Part shown: positions 34,064-42,866 of the stretch, piece by piece
How positions within the stretch are numbered: position 1 is the first letter of the stretch
Layout of the letters: each line of letters begins with the position of its first letter
Origin: Oscillospiraceae bacterium
GTDB lineage: Bacteria > Bacillota > Clostridia > Oscillospirales > Oscillospiraceae
Direction: 5' to 3'
Length of the DNA stretch: 64,000 bases
Assembly (NCBI GenBank): GCA_017406005.1
Contig: JAFQZI010000151.1
Coordinates: 30,587 to 94,586, forward strand
Position numbers and translations under genes: made by a program
The notes under the pieces: model-generated
Databases searched by the model: none
What the model was told of the DNA's origin: nothing
What the model saw: the letters and a program-made list of their open reading frames with translations, nothing else

Positions 34064-35254
34064 TCAGCCTCCATAGTGCAGGGCGTCAATCGGCTTCATT
34101 TTCGCCGCTTTGTTTGCAGGATACAAGCCAAAAACCACCCCGATCAGAAAACAGAAAACAACAGCGATCAGAACAACTGTTCCGTTCAGCGCAAAACGCA
34201 TGCTGAGGCTGGAGGCTACTACCGCTGCCACTTTCAGGAGAACCCAGGACAGCAGGATTCCGATGCCGCATCCCAGCATACATAACACGACAGCTTCCAT
34301 CAGAAACTGAAGAAGAATCGTGCCTCTGTTTGCTCCGATTGCCTTGCGGATACCGATTTCTCTGGTACGCTCTGTCACAGTGACCAGCATGATATTCATA
34401 ATTCCGATTCCGCCAACCACCAGCGATATCCCCGCAATTCCTCCCAGCATAATGGAAAGGATGGAGGTAATACTGCTCATCGCACCTTCCATGACATTCA
34501 TAGAATCGACGGAAAACGCATCTTCATCATCCTCAAAGCGTTCCTTGAGAAGCTCTGTCATTGCGGTTTCTGCTTCTTTCATGGAGGTATTAGCCGAAGC
34601 GCTGACGGCAAAACCGGTTACGTCTTCCGTCACCGTAGAGGAAAGACGGAGCAGCGAAGTATACGGAATATAGGCACTCATCCTCCCGGAAGACATGGAA
34701 GAAGTCATATTTTCATTTTCCGACAGAACTCCTATGATGGTAAACTTCATTCCGTTGAAAGACACTTCCCGCCCAATGCAGTCTACAAAGCCGATCAGGT
34801 CTGTCGCTGCCCTGTTGTTCAGGATACAGACGCGGGTATTGTTCTCTACATCGGCTCTGTTCAGAAACCTGCCCATGGCAAGCTTGAGCCCTTCAATTTC
34901 GTAATAAGAAGACGTTGTACCGTAAAGCGTAAACGTTGCGTTATCCGCTCCGTATTTTCCGGTTACGGATGCAGAAGCCGTAGGTGCCATACCATCAACG
35001 GTTTTCATTTCCTGCACCCAGTTATCAAGATCGTCCAGATGGATTGGATTTCCCTTGTCGTCAGAGATCGTAACCGTCAGCAAATCATTTGCTATTGAGG
35101 AAACAGCATCCGTCACCGATGTAGTAGCACCGTTCACAAGACTTACCAGCACAACAAGGGCCGCCACCCCGATGATAATACCAAGCATTGTAAGCACCGC
35201 ACGCAGTTTATTTGCTCCGATGCTGCGCAGTGCCATCCGGAAAGACATGATCAT
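34064..35254 (-). CDS. MacB-type ABC permease
   Basis: 396 residues. MacB/FtsX fold: one N-terminal membrane segment, an extracellular domain of about 220 residues (MacB_PCD) and three C-terminal segments with VTERTREIGIRKAIGANRGTIL, the conserved FtsX coupling loop. It overlaps the ATPase stop (ATGA). Such pumps move peptides, antibiotics or signals by mechanotransmission. The substrate is unknown; expression under the TGAAAA-repeat promoter suggests envelope stress. Confidence 0.93.
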   Translation of the reverse strand: MIMSFRMALRSIGANKLRAVLTMLGIIIGVAALVVLVSLVNGATTSVTDAVSSIANDLLTVTISDDKGNPIHLDDLDNWVQEMKTVDGMAPTASASVTGKYGADNATFTLYGTTSSYYEIEGLKLAMGRFLNRADVENNTRVCILNNRAATDLIGFVDCIGREVSFNGMKFTIIGVLSENENMTSSMSSGRMSAYIPYTSLLRLSSTVTEDVTGFAVSASANTSMKEAETAMTELLKERFEDDEDAFSVDSMNVMEGAMSSITSILSIMLGGIAGISLVVGGIGIMNIMLVTVTERTREIGIRKAIGANRGTILLQFLMEAVVLCMLGCGIGILLSWVLLKVAAVVASSLSMRFALNGTVVLIAVVFCFLIGVVFGLYPANKAAKMKPIDALHYGG

Positions 35255-35922
35255 CTCTCCACCTCCGTCAGTTTCCCGTCACGGATATGGATGATCCTTT
35301 TTCCCTCTGCTGCCACCTCGTTGTCATGAGTGATCAGGACGATGGTATTCCCCTGTTCATGCAGTTCGCGGAAGATTTGCATAATATCTTCCGTAGTGTG
35401 GGAATCCAGGTTGCCGGTAGGCTCGTCTGCCAAAATCAGAGAAGGTCTTGTTACCAATGCACGTGCAATCGCGACACGCTGCTGCTGGCCGCCCGAAAGC
35501 TCTGTAGGCAGGTGCTTCGCACGTTTGGTCAGGCCGACTCGCTCCAGCGCTTCTGCCACTCTTCTCTGGCGTTCCGAACGTTTGACCTTCTGGTAAACCA
35601 GCGGCAGCTCCACATTTTCTTCAGCCGTCATTTTCGGGATCAGGTTGAAATTTTGAAAAACAAAGCCGATTTTCTCATTGCGTACTTTTGCGAGCTGGTT
35701 TTCGGTATAATCCTCAATCGGCACTCCGTCAAGGCAGTAAAGGCCGGCATCCGCCGTATCCAGGCAGCCGATAATATTCATCAGGGACGATTTTCCCGAT
35801 CCTGACGGGCCGATTATGCTGACGAACTCATGTGGATATACATGCAGATTGACATGGTTCAGCGCATGCACCCGCTCGTCCCCGACCTGATAGACTTTTG
35901 AGACTTCTCTCAAATCAATCAT
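35251..35922 (-). CDS. MacB-type ABC ATPase
   Basis: 223 residues, the usual length. Walker [10 protein letters not shown], signature [15 protein letters not shown], Walker [13 protein letters not shown] and H-loop TH are intact. This sequence set is that of LolD/MacB ATPases. It overlaps both neighbours by four bases, so the three proteins are made together. Confidence 0.95.
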   Translation of the reverse strand: MIDLREVSKVYQVGDERVHALNHVNLHVYPHEFVSIIGPSGSGKSSLMNIIGCLDTADAGLYCLDGVPIEDYTENQLAKVRNEKIGFVFQNFNLIPKMTAEENVELPLVYQKVKRSERQRRVAEALERVGLTKRAKHLPTELSGGQQQRVAIARALVTRPSLILADEPTGNLDSHTTEDIMQIFRELHEQGNTIVLITHDNEVAAEGKRIIHIRDGKLTEVER

Positions 35923-37643
35923 GGAGCGCCTCCGTTCCAGCCGCCTGACGGGCGATTACCACTGCTGCCTGACGGGCGAGTGCCTCCGCTGCCTGACGGA
36001 CGGTTTCCGCTATTACCGCCGAAACCACTGCTGCCCATATTGCCGCCAAAACCGCTACCGTTTCCACCGCCCATGTTGGGCATTCCTCCGCCGAAGCCCA
36101 TCGGGAAGCCCTGCGTCGTTTGTTTTTCAGTATAATAAACGGTATCGCCTTCCTTCAGGCCGGAAGTAATCTCCGCATAGCTGCTGTTGGTGATCCCGAC
36201 CGTGACTTCCACCAGCCCGCCGAACTCCTTTGTCTCCTCATCATAACTTGTGTACACATAGGATCTGGAGCTTGTCTGATTCAGGGCATCAATTGGAATG
36301 ATCAGAGCATCGTCCACACCCTGAATCCGAATCACCACCTTGGCAGACATCCCCTGCAGCATCTCAGGTGTTTTATCCAGCGTTACAACGGCAGTATACA
36401 AAGTTACACCGGATGAACTGTTTGCCGCCTTATTAATATCCGTCACTGTGCCCGGAAACACTTCATCCCCGATAGAGCTGACGGTAACCTGTGCCCTCTG
36501 CCCCAACTCCAAGGAAAGAATGTTGCTCTCGTCCACATTCATTGTCACTCTCATACTCCTGTCCGGGGAGACTGTGAACATTGCCGTTTCCGCATCCTCC
36601 GCAACAGCAGTTTCATCATAATCCACTGTACTGACCGACCCGCTGTACGGAGCCAGAACTGCCCCGCTCTGGTAAAGCGCCATCAGCTCCAGGAGAGTGT
36701 CTTCCATCTCTTCACGCTCGTCAAGAAGAGTCTGGTATTTGGCATAGTAAGACAGGTCCGTCAGCCCAAACAGGCTCGAACCGGAATAAACTTTCTGGTT
36801 TTCAGAGATATAGACAGTCGAAATCGTCCCGCTGGTACCGGAAATTCGCATGGCACTGTGGATTGCAAGGCTTCCGCTGCCGATCATCTGTCCCTCTTTG
36901 GTAAGCACTGTCACCATTTCATCCGGTTCCGTCTCGTCATCCGTGACCAGAATGGAGGCCATTCCGTTGAGGCAGCTCTCTACAGTACCTTCCAGTTCTG
37001 TTCCGTTTTCCCGCCGAACGATAACCGCAGACCCTTCCGCCAGGTCCGGTGCGGGAATCCTCACAACCATAGAACCGTCCAGCGAAAGCACTGCCAGTGC
37101 TCCGTACTCTGCCATACACCTGACAACATCATCTTCCACCTGTGCGTAGATCTTCTTCACACGCCCTTCAACCCCGGAAGTGATATAGTTGTCTATCGTG
37201 TCGGCACTGGCTTCATACAGTTTGCTGTCCAGCGAGCTCATTTCCTGCTGCAGGGCATCCATAGCATTCAGCACAGAAACCGTGTTTACCCGAGCCAGCA
37301 CCTGGCCTTCCGTGACCGTTTGATTAGCCGTGACAATCACTTCATCGATTGTCACACCTGCTGGCACCGTAATACTGTCTTCATCCACATTCAGCAATGT
37401 ACCGGATCCCGAAACCTGGGTGCTGATGCTGCCAATAGTCACCTTGGCGGTGGATATTTCCTTATCGTCATCGGCAAGATTTTGCGTCACCTGCCGCTGC
37501 AGATAGCGCACGCCTACCGTCAGACCGACGGCAAGCAGAAGAAGGACAAAAATCACAACGCGTATGATTTTTCTTCTCTTCTTTTTCTTTCTCTTTTTTA
37601 TGGCTTCAAACAGAGCGTCATCCCGTCTGTCACGCTGTTCCAT
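35919..37643 (-). CDS. First membrane-fusion adaptor of the MacAB-type exporter
   Basis: 574 residues. A strongly basic N-terminus (KKRKKKKRRK), one membrane segment (about 26-46), then the HlyD/MacA adaptor fold with barrel-sandwich (TVPAGVTIDEVIVTANQTVTEGQVLARV) and beta-barrel parts. Residues from about 507 to the end are Gly/Asn/Met/Ser-rich with repeated RPSGSGG-like units and no fold, much like the tail of CotH and the insert of the nitroreductase. First gene of the operon; its promoter contains site D. Confidence 0.88.
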   Translation of the reverse strand: MEQRDRRDDALFEAIKKRKKKKRRKIIRVVIFVLLLLAVGLTVGVRYLQRQVTQNLADDDKEISTAKVTIGSISTQVSGSGTLLNVDEDSITVPAGVTIDEVIVTANQTVTEGQVLARVNTVSVLNAMDALQQEMSSLDSKLYEASADTIDNYITSGVEGRVKKIYAQVEDDVVRCMAEYGALAVLSLDGSMVVRIPAPDLAEGSAVIVRRENGTELEGTVESCLNGMASILVTDDETEPDEMVTVLTKEGQMIGSGSLAIHSAMRISGTSGTISTVYISENQKVYSGSSLFGLTDLSYYAKYQTLLDEREEMEDTLLELMALYQSGAVLAPYSGSVSTVDYDETAVAEDAETAMFTVSPDRSMRVTMNVDESNILSLELGQRAQVTVSSIGDEVFPGTVTDINKAANSSSGVTLYTAVVTLDKTPEMLQGMSAKVVIRIQGVDDALIIPIDALNQTSSRSYVYTSYDEETKEFGGLVEVTVGITNSSYAEITSGLKEGDTVYYTEKQTTQGFPMGFGGGMPNMGGGNGSGFGGNMGSSGFGGNSGNRPSGSGGTRPSGSSGNRPSGGWNGGAP

Positions 37644-37703
37644 AATAACCCTCCCATCGATTCGGATGGATATGCATGAATAGCATGCATTTTATTAACA
37701 AGA

Positions 37704-37737
37704 ATTATAAAACAGCTTGCTGAAAAGATGCTGAAAA
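37704..37737 (-). promoter_or_regulatory. Exporter promoter with direct repeat (site D)
   Basis: Plus-strand TGAAAA at 37721-37726 and 37732-37737, 11 bases apart. On the minus strand the proximal copy ends exactly 11 bases before TATAAT (37704-37709). The best example of the four. Confidence 0.75.
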
Positions 37738-37796
37738 ACCACGATGATTCCGTAGAGCACATATAAAAAGAAGGGTCGAAGGGTATCTATACGCCA

Positions 37797-37838
37797 TAAA
37801 AAAGAAGCAGGAGAAAAGCACTCAGGCTCCTCTCCTGT
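37797..37838 (-). terminator. Terminator of the C39-like gene
   Basis: On the minus strand CAGGAGA pairs with TCTCCTG-like bases (CTCCTGC) over a long loop, then TTCTTTTTT. Moderate stem. Confidence 0.5.
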
Positions 37839-37863
37839 TTATCATTTGCATTGTTTCTGTTCT

Positions 37864-38403
37864 TCAGTCCCACCAGAAGAGCTTGACACTGCCGCCGCGC
37901 AGATGATCGCGTGTAAACACTGCCATTGGCATAACAGTATCCTCCTGTTCGTCACACACGTTATAGAAATGGAAGTTTTCTCCCTCTTCGCGGTAATATC
38001 CGACAAAATGAGGGATTCTCTGTTCATGGTAGCGGAAGATGCCCATCGAGCTTTGCTGTGCCCGGGCAATTGATTCTTTTCGTCCATGGACCTCCTGCCA
38101 GCCGGGGAGGTATTTTGTCAGGCAGCGACGCATAACATGCATCAGGGTAGGTCCCGGCATATGCAGAAGATGCATACCATCCATCTCCTGCAGCAGGTCC
38201 TCAAACTGCAGTTCCCGTCCCATGTGCTTGCAGAGATTATATACCGCGATCGGCCCACAGCTGTTTTCTTTAGCCGGGATAGTCCGATAGATATAGCCTT
38301 CCAGAAGATCCTGATTCTGAATATATCCTTCCGCCGTCCAAGCACTTTGCGTTTTGATATCTTCTTCTTTTTCTTCCCGGATGTTCTTCTCTTTAAACAG
38401 CAT
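37864..38403 (-). CDS. C39-like cysteine-peptidase-fold protein, function unknown
   Basis: 179 residues without signal peptide or membrane segment. The motif KENSCGPIAVYNL (Cys at about 49) looks like the catalytic Cys helix of papain/C39-type folds; PHFVGYY and FHFYNV further on could hold the His and its partner (FYNVCD). No Gln oxyanion residue can be assigned with confidence. The start at 38403 is set by TTGGAGA nine bases upstream. It stands alone, between the exporter operon and the divergent glgA. Substrate unknown. Confidence 0.6.
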   Translation of the reverse strand: MLFKEKNIREEKEEDIKTQSAWTAEGYIQNQDLLEGYIYRTIPAKENSCGPIAVYNLCKHMGRELQFEDLLQEMDGMHLLHMPGPTLMHVMRRCLTKYLPGWQEVHGRKESIARAQQSSMGIFRYHEQRIPHFVGYYREEGENFHFYNVCDEQEDTVMPMAVFTRDHLRGGSVKLFWWD

Positions 38404-38453
38404 GAATGTATCTCCAACGGTGTGTTTTCTGAGCCAAATTATAGCAGAACCCA

Positions 38454-38494
38454 CCCGAAAAAAACAACCTTTTTTGTTGTATCTTTTTTCGGGA
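38454..38494. repeat. Inverted repeat in the C39/glgA gap
   Basis: CCCGAAAAAA and TTTTTTCGGG flank a smaller repeat CAAC...GTTG. It may be a hairpin in the leader of the C39-like gene or an old terminator. The 306-base gap between the two divergent starts is otherwise very T-rich, with the glgA promoter at its right end. Confidence 0.4.
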
Positions 38495-38592
38495 ATTTGC
38501 CGCAGTTACAGCTTTTTCATGTTTGAGGTGACGAAATTTCCCGTTTTTTCTGTTTTTTTCGCTTTTTCCTGTAAAATTCGTCATTTTGCACC

Positions 38593-38621
38593 TTGTTTTT
38601 TCTTCGGAATGGCACTATAAT
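38593..38621 (+). promoter_or_regulatory. glgA promoter
   Basis: TTGTTT (38593-38598), 17 bases, TATAAT (38616-38621). It leaves a leader of about 80 bases before the ATG. Confidence 0.6.
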
Positions 38622-38709
38622 CTTATTTGTATGAGCAGAAGCATTGTAATAACGTTTTTTAATAAAAAGATTCCTGTTTCTGCACATTTTATCATAAAGG
38701 AGAATGATT

Positions 38710-40710
38710 ATGCCTACGAAAAAAAATGAGTCTTCCAAAGAAACCAAGAAGGCCCCTCTCGCAATAGAAAAAGAAGAAAAGAAAGCTGCTCCGGCGAGAA
38801 GCCGTAAAAAAGCCGAACCGAAGCCTGAAACGGAACCCGCAGCGGCAGCAGTGAAAGAAGTGCCTGAAGCCGAGCCTGCGAAAGAAGCTGTCAAAACAGT
38901 GAAGAAAGCAGCCGCCAAGACAGCAAAAAAGGCTGCCGAACCTGCAAAGGAAGAGACTGTGGCTGACGCCGCAAAGGAGTCTGCAAAGGCAACAAAAAAA
39001 GCGGCCGCTAAAAAGCCCGCAGCAAAAAGAACCACCAAGAAGTCCGTTCCTGCTGCAGAGGCTGCTCCCGCAGACGTGCCTGTTGTGGAAGTTGCTCCTG
39101 TTGAAGAGCCTGTTGTAGAGGTTACTCCCGTAGAACCTGCCGCACCGGAAGTTGTTATCGAAGAGGCTCCTGCTGCAGAACCTGTTGTCGAGGAAGCAGC
39201 TCCAGCAGAAGCCGAAAGCGTTGAAGTGATCAACGAGTGGCAGGAAGATCTTCCCCAGCCTCGCAGAAGCGTCGCATTTATCGGCTCCGAATGCTACCCG
39301 TTTGTGAAAACAGGCGGCCTCGGCGATGTTATGTATGCACTTCCGAGAGCTCTGACGAAACAGAACTGTGATGTCAAAGTAATTCTGCCGCGTTATAAAT
39401 GCATTCCCTGGGAGTACCAGGAAAAGATGGTTTATCGTGGTGCCTTCTCCATGAATCTCTGTTCCGACGGCCGTTCTTTCTACGTCGGCATTATGGAATA
39501 TGTCTGGGACGGCGTGGTGTATGACTTCATCGACAACGATGAGTTCTTCAGCTGGGGCAACCCGTATACCAACCTGGTAGATGATATTCCCAAGTACTGC
39601 TACTTTGCTAAAGCAGCTCTTGCTGCACTGAACTATCTGGACTGGGTTCCGGATGTCATCCATTGCCATGACTGGCAGACCGGTCTCGTTCCGCTCTATC
39701 TGCGCACACAGTTCGCCGGTACACCGGTCGGCAGGGCAAAAGTGATGATGACCATCCACAACCTGCGCTTCCAGGGCGTTTACAACATTCCGACGATCAA
39801 ATACTGGTCCAGCCTGGACGACTGGCTCTTCAACATCGATGTTCTGAAGCAGAACTATGTTGATGCCAACATGTTCAAAGGCGGTCTTGCCTTCGCCGAT
39901 ATGATAACCACGGTGAGCGGCACGTATGCCGGTGAGATTCAGACACCATTCTTCGGTGAAGGCCTGGATGCACATCTGCGCCATCATTCCTACAAACTGC
40001 GCGGCATTGTCAACGGTATCGACTGCGACATCTGGAACAGCAAAACGGATTCCCTGCTGGCTGCAAACTATGACCTTTCCGATGTTCTGGCAAAGAAGAG
40101 AGAGAACAAGCGTGCCCTTCAGGAACGCCTCGGCCTTGAGGTAGATGAAGGAAAATTCGTCATCGGCCTGATCTCCCGCCTGACTGACCAGAAGGGGCTG
40201 GACCTTGTGAACGCCATTCTCCCGCAGATCATTGACGGCAACACCCAGGTTGTTGTTCTCGGCACGGGTGATGCCCGCTATGAGGATTCCTTCCGCTACT
40301 ACGAAAACGCTTACAAGGGCAGTGTCTGCTCCAACATCATGTATGACGAGAGCAGAGCCCATCAGATCTATGCCGGTGCTGACGCGCTGCTCGTTCCCAG
40401 CCTGTTTGAGCCCTGCGGCCTCACACAGCTCATTGCCATGCGCTATGGCACGGTTCCCATTGTGCGTGAGACAGGCGGCCTGAAAGACACCGTACAGCCT
40501 TACAATCAGTACACGGATGACGGCAACGGCTTCACCTTTGACCGTTATGAAACCGGGCTTCTGCTCGACGCCATCAACCGCGCAAAGACGGTCTACTTCA
40601 CTGACCGCTGGCGCTGGGATGAAATGGTACAGCGTGACATGGCAAAGGATGTCTCCTGGGAGAATTCCGCAAAGCAGTATCGCGCACTGTATCTCGAGCT
40701 CAGACCGTAA
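38710..40710 (+). CDS. glgA: Glycogen synthase GlgA with histone-H1-like N-terminal tail
   Basis: 666 residues against about 480 for normal GlgA. The GT5 glycogen synthase core starts near 186 (RRSVAFIGSECYPFVKTGGLGDVMYALPRAL, with the ADP-glucose-binding KTGGL) and runs to the end, including HDWQTGLVPLYL and SLFEPCGLTQLIAMRYG. It adds glucose from ADP-glucose to glycogen. The first 185 residues are low complexity: a Lys/Ala part (KKAAAKTAKKAA, residues 1-112) like histone H1 or AlgP, then an acidic Pro/Val/Glu part (112-178). AAAGGAG at 38696-38702 favours ATG 38710 over one six bases earlier. No other glg genes are near. Confidence 0.92.
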   Translation: MPTKKNESSKETKKAPLAIEKEEKKAAPARSRKKAEPKPETEPAAAAVKEVPEAEPAKEAVKTVKKAAAKTAKKAAEPAKEETVADAAKESAKATKKAAAKKPAAKRTTKKSVPAAEAAPADVPVVEVAPVEEPVVEVTPVEPAAPEVVIEEAPAAEPVVEEAAPAEAESVEVINEWQEDLPQPRRSVAFIGSECYPFVKTGGLGDVMYALPRALTKQNCDVKVILPRYKCIPWEYQEKMVYRGAFSMNLCSDGRSFYVGIMEYVWDGVVYDFIDNDEFFSWGNPYTNLVDDIPKYCYFAKAALAALNYLDWVPDVIHCHDWQTGLVPLYLRTQFAGTPVGRAKVMMTIHNLRFQGVYNIPTIKYWSSLDDWLFNIDVLKQNYVDANMFKGGLAFADMITTVSGTYAGEIQTPFFGEGLDAHLRHHSYKLRGIVNGIDCDIWNSKTDSLLAANYDLSDVLAKKRENKRALQERLGLEVDEGKFVIGLISRLTDQKGLDLVNAILPQIIDGNTQVVVLGTGDARYEDSFRYYENAYKGSVCSNIMYDESRAHQIYAGADALLVPSLFEPCGLTQLIAMRYGTVPIVRETGGLKDTVQPYNQYTDDGNGFTFDRYETGLLLDAINRAKTVYFTDRWRWDEMVQRDMAKDVSWENSAKQYRALYLELRP

Positions 40711-40727
40711 TATCCCGAAAAAGTTTT

Positions 40728-40757
40728 CAGGGCAGGATTTCCTGCCCTGTTTTTTTA
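40728..40757 (+). terminator. Terminator of glgA
   Basis: CAGGGCAGG-ATT-TCCTGCCCTG followed by TTTTTTT; a strong rho-independent terminator. Confidence 0.9.
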
Positions 40758-40788
40758 TTGTTCATTCCCGCGTTTCCAGCACATTGCA

Positions 40789-40842
40789 GTGCTCGCGAAA
40801 GCACAGGTACCTTCGATTTCAACGCCCTGTCGCGAGCTGAGA
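40789..40842. repeat. Structured dispersed repeat, copy 1
   Basis: GCTCGCGA (40791-40798) and TCGCGAGC (40830-40837) form a perfect 8-bp stem around 31 bases. Loop and flanks match copy 2 at 58400-58454: GCA near the start, CAG, CC-TCGATT in the middle, CTG before the second arm, and T-n-AGAG after it. It lies between the convergent glgA and GH2 genes. No ORF covers it in either copy. It may be a small structured RNA or a short mobile palindrome. Confidence 0.6.
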
Positions 40843-40857
40843 GAAACAGTCCCATTT

Positions 40858-42555
40858 TTATGAACTACCGGTTGCCTTCTGCAATGCTTCGGACAGGTCG
40901 GCAAATTCCTCCGGCTGAACCTTGCACACAGCTCTGTCAAAAGTAAAGAGGCCGTTCGTCTCATCCTCTACATCGGATACCTGTGTATACACCGTTCCGC
41001 AGAGGCCCTTTTCTACAAGCGGAGGCAGCTGCTTTCCATAGAGATCTCTCAACGCAGCGACGAAATCTTCCCTGGTTTCAAATTTTTTATAGCCATAGGT
41101 CTTTTCCCGGTTGAAGCTGTGTTCCGGAATCTTCCAAACATATCCTCCAAACTCTGAGAGGAACTGCGGGAGAGGCTTTTTGCCGAGGTGCAGCTTTTCG
41201 AAATAGATGTGGAGACTGTCAACGTCGCTCTTCTTCTGGTGAAACCAGCCCGACGTGCTGTCAATAAACCGGGTGGAATCCAGCTCTTTCAGTTTATCAT
41301 AAGCCTCGTCTGCACAGAATTGCCCCCAGCCTTCGTTAAAGATCGTCCACAGGCAGATGCAGGGATGGTTTTCCAGTGCTGTAACGGTTCCTTCCATGGC
41401 TTTCAGAAATTCTTTCCGGGTATTGGGATCGCGGTGCATACCGCGGTCATTTCTTTTCTGGAAATGCAGAGTCGGGAGAACAGTATCCCTCAGATAACGG
41501 TAATCCCCGTTGTTGACCATATCCTGGAAGACAACCATCCCCAGCCTGTCACAGTCGTAATAGAACAGCTCCGGCTCAATCTTGATGTGCTTGCGCAGCA
41601 TGATAAAGCCAAGTGCCTTCATCGCCAGAATATCCTTTTCAAACCCCTGTGCACCGGCCGGCGTATAAAGGCCGTCACTCCAATATCCCTGATCCAGCAG
41701 GCCATTGAAGAAATATGGTTTTCCGTTCAGGCAAAGACGCGGAATCCCGTTGACAGGCTGCACCGTTAGCGTACGAAGGGCAAAATAGCTCTCCACCTGA
41801 TCTTCTCCGGATACGACTGTAAAGTGATAGAGATACGGTGCTTCCGGGCTCCACCGCTTCGGCTGCTGCAGTGTGAGGTTCGCTTTCCCGTCGCGGATTG
41901 CGTATTCCTGCCCCTCTATCAGCAATGTGCCGTTTTCGACGCCTTCTGTCGTAATTTCCACCCAGTTTTCCCCGGTGCGGATTTTGATGCGGGATACATA
42001 CTGTAACGGCACAGGCTCCAGCCACACCGTCTGCCAGATGCCGGAACAGGGTGTATACCACATACCTCCCCGGTTTCGGCTCTGCTTCCCCCAGAGATAC
42101 TGTAGGGAAAGGTCATTAACGGTTCGAACTTCAAGGCTGTTGATGCCTTCGTACAAAGCCTCCGTTATTTCCGCGGTAAAAGGCAGATACCCGTTCTGGG
42201 AACGGCATACTTCCCTGCCGTTAACCAGCACAACGGTGTCACGGCTCACAGCTCCGAAGTGGAGCAGGATCCGCTTTCCCTGCCATTCTCCCGGAACAGA
42301 AAATGACTTGCGGTAAACGAGCAGATCACCGGGTTCCGGAGGCATTTTCACTCCGGAAAGAAGGCTCTCCGGGCAGAACGGCACAACGATCTGTTCCTGG
42401 CGGGCTTCCGCCGGGAAAGCACCTGCTTTTCGTATTTCCAGTTCCCATTTCCCATTCAAACAGAGCCAGTCTTTTCGCGCCATCTGAGGTCTCGGATAGA
42501 TCTTCCATGGAATCTCCGGAAGGGTTCTTCCTTCTTCTGTATACATTCTCTCCAT
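40858..42555 (-). CDS. Glycoside hydrolase family 2 enzyme
   Basis: 565 residues with a jelly-roll sugar-binding domain (about 25-180), an Ig-like domain (about 185-265) and a TIM barrel (270 to the end). Acid/base Glu408 (TIFNEGWG) and nucleophile Glu468 (FLSEFGG) are present. No signal peptide, so it acts in the cytoplasm on imported oligosaccharides. GH2 covers beta-galactosidase, beta-glucuronidase and beta-mannosidase; the length and lack of extra domains do not decide between them. The gene is divergent from the PfkB kinase with 311 bases between, which hold a TATAAT (42782-42787) for the kinase and nothing else I recognise. Confidence 0.88.
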   Translation of the reverse strand: MERMYTEEGRTLPEIPWKIYPRPQMARKDWLCLNGKWELEIRKAGAFPAEARQEQIVVPFCPESLLSGVKMPPEPGDLLVYRKSFSVPGEWQGKRILLHFGAVSRDTVVLVNGREVCRSQNGYLPFTAEITEALYEGINSLEVRTVNDLSLQYLWGKQSRNRGGMWYTPCSGIWQTVWLEPVPLQYVSRIKIRTGENWVEITTEGVENGTLLIEGQEYAIRDGKANLTLQQPKRWSPEAPYLYHFTVVSGEDQVESYFALRTLTVQPVNGIPRLCLNGKPYFFNGLLDQGYWSDGLYTPAGAQGFEKDILAMKALGFIMLRKHIKIEPELFYYDCDRLGMVVFQDMVNNGDYRYLRDTVLPTLHFQKRNDRGMHRDPNTRKEFLKAMEGTVTALENHPCICLWTIFNEGWGQFCADEAYDKLKELDSTRFIDSTSGWFHQKKSDVDSLHIYFEKLHLGKKPLPQFLSEFGGYVWKIPEHSFNREKTYGYKKFETREDFVAALRDLYGKQLPPLVEKGLCGTVYTQVSDVEDETNGLFTFDRAVCKVQPEEFADLSEALQKATGSS

Positions 42556-42866
42556 ACTTTTCTCCCAACTTGAAAATCTGTCTGCGTCTGTTCTGTTTGC
42601 AGTATTCTTTCCCTGAAAGAATTATACAGGAATCGGCAGAAGCGTGCAAGCAGAGATTCCTGTCACCAGTATTCAAAACAGAGGCACCGGCTGCAAAGCG
42701 AGAAAGAGACTTTGCCATAATCCCCGTGCTTTCCTGTACTGTCTCTTTTTCAATCCTCTTTCGTTTCAGATAATAATGTGTTATAATTCATTCAATTCAG
42801 GTCTGTTATACTCTGCCAGACGGCATCAAGACCTGTCTGTTACTATTTCAGGAAGAGGTGAAAGGA

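Noticed and set aside
38517-40362. Long minus-strand open frames (238 and 556 codons) opposite glgA
   Set aside because: They mirror the glgA coding sequence; composition is an artefact of the Lys/Ala/Pro-rich tail and codon bias, and no ribosome site or family motif is present.
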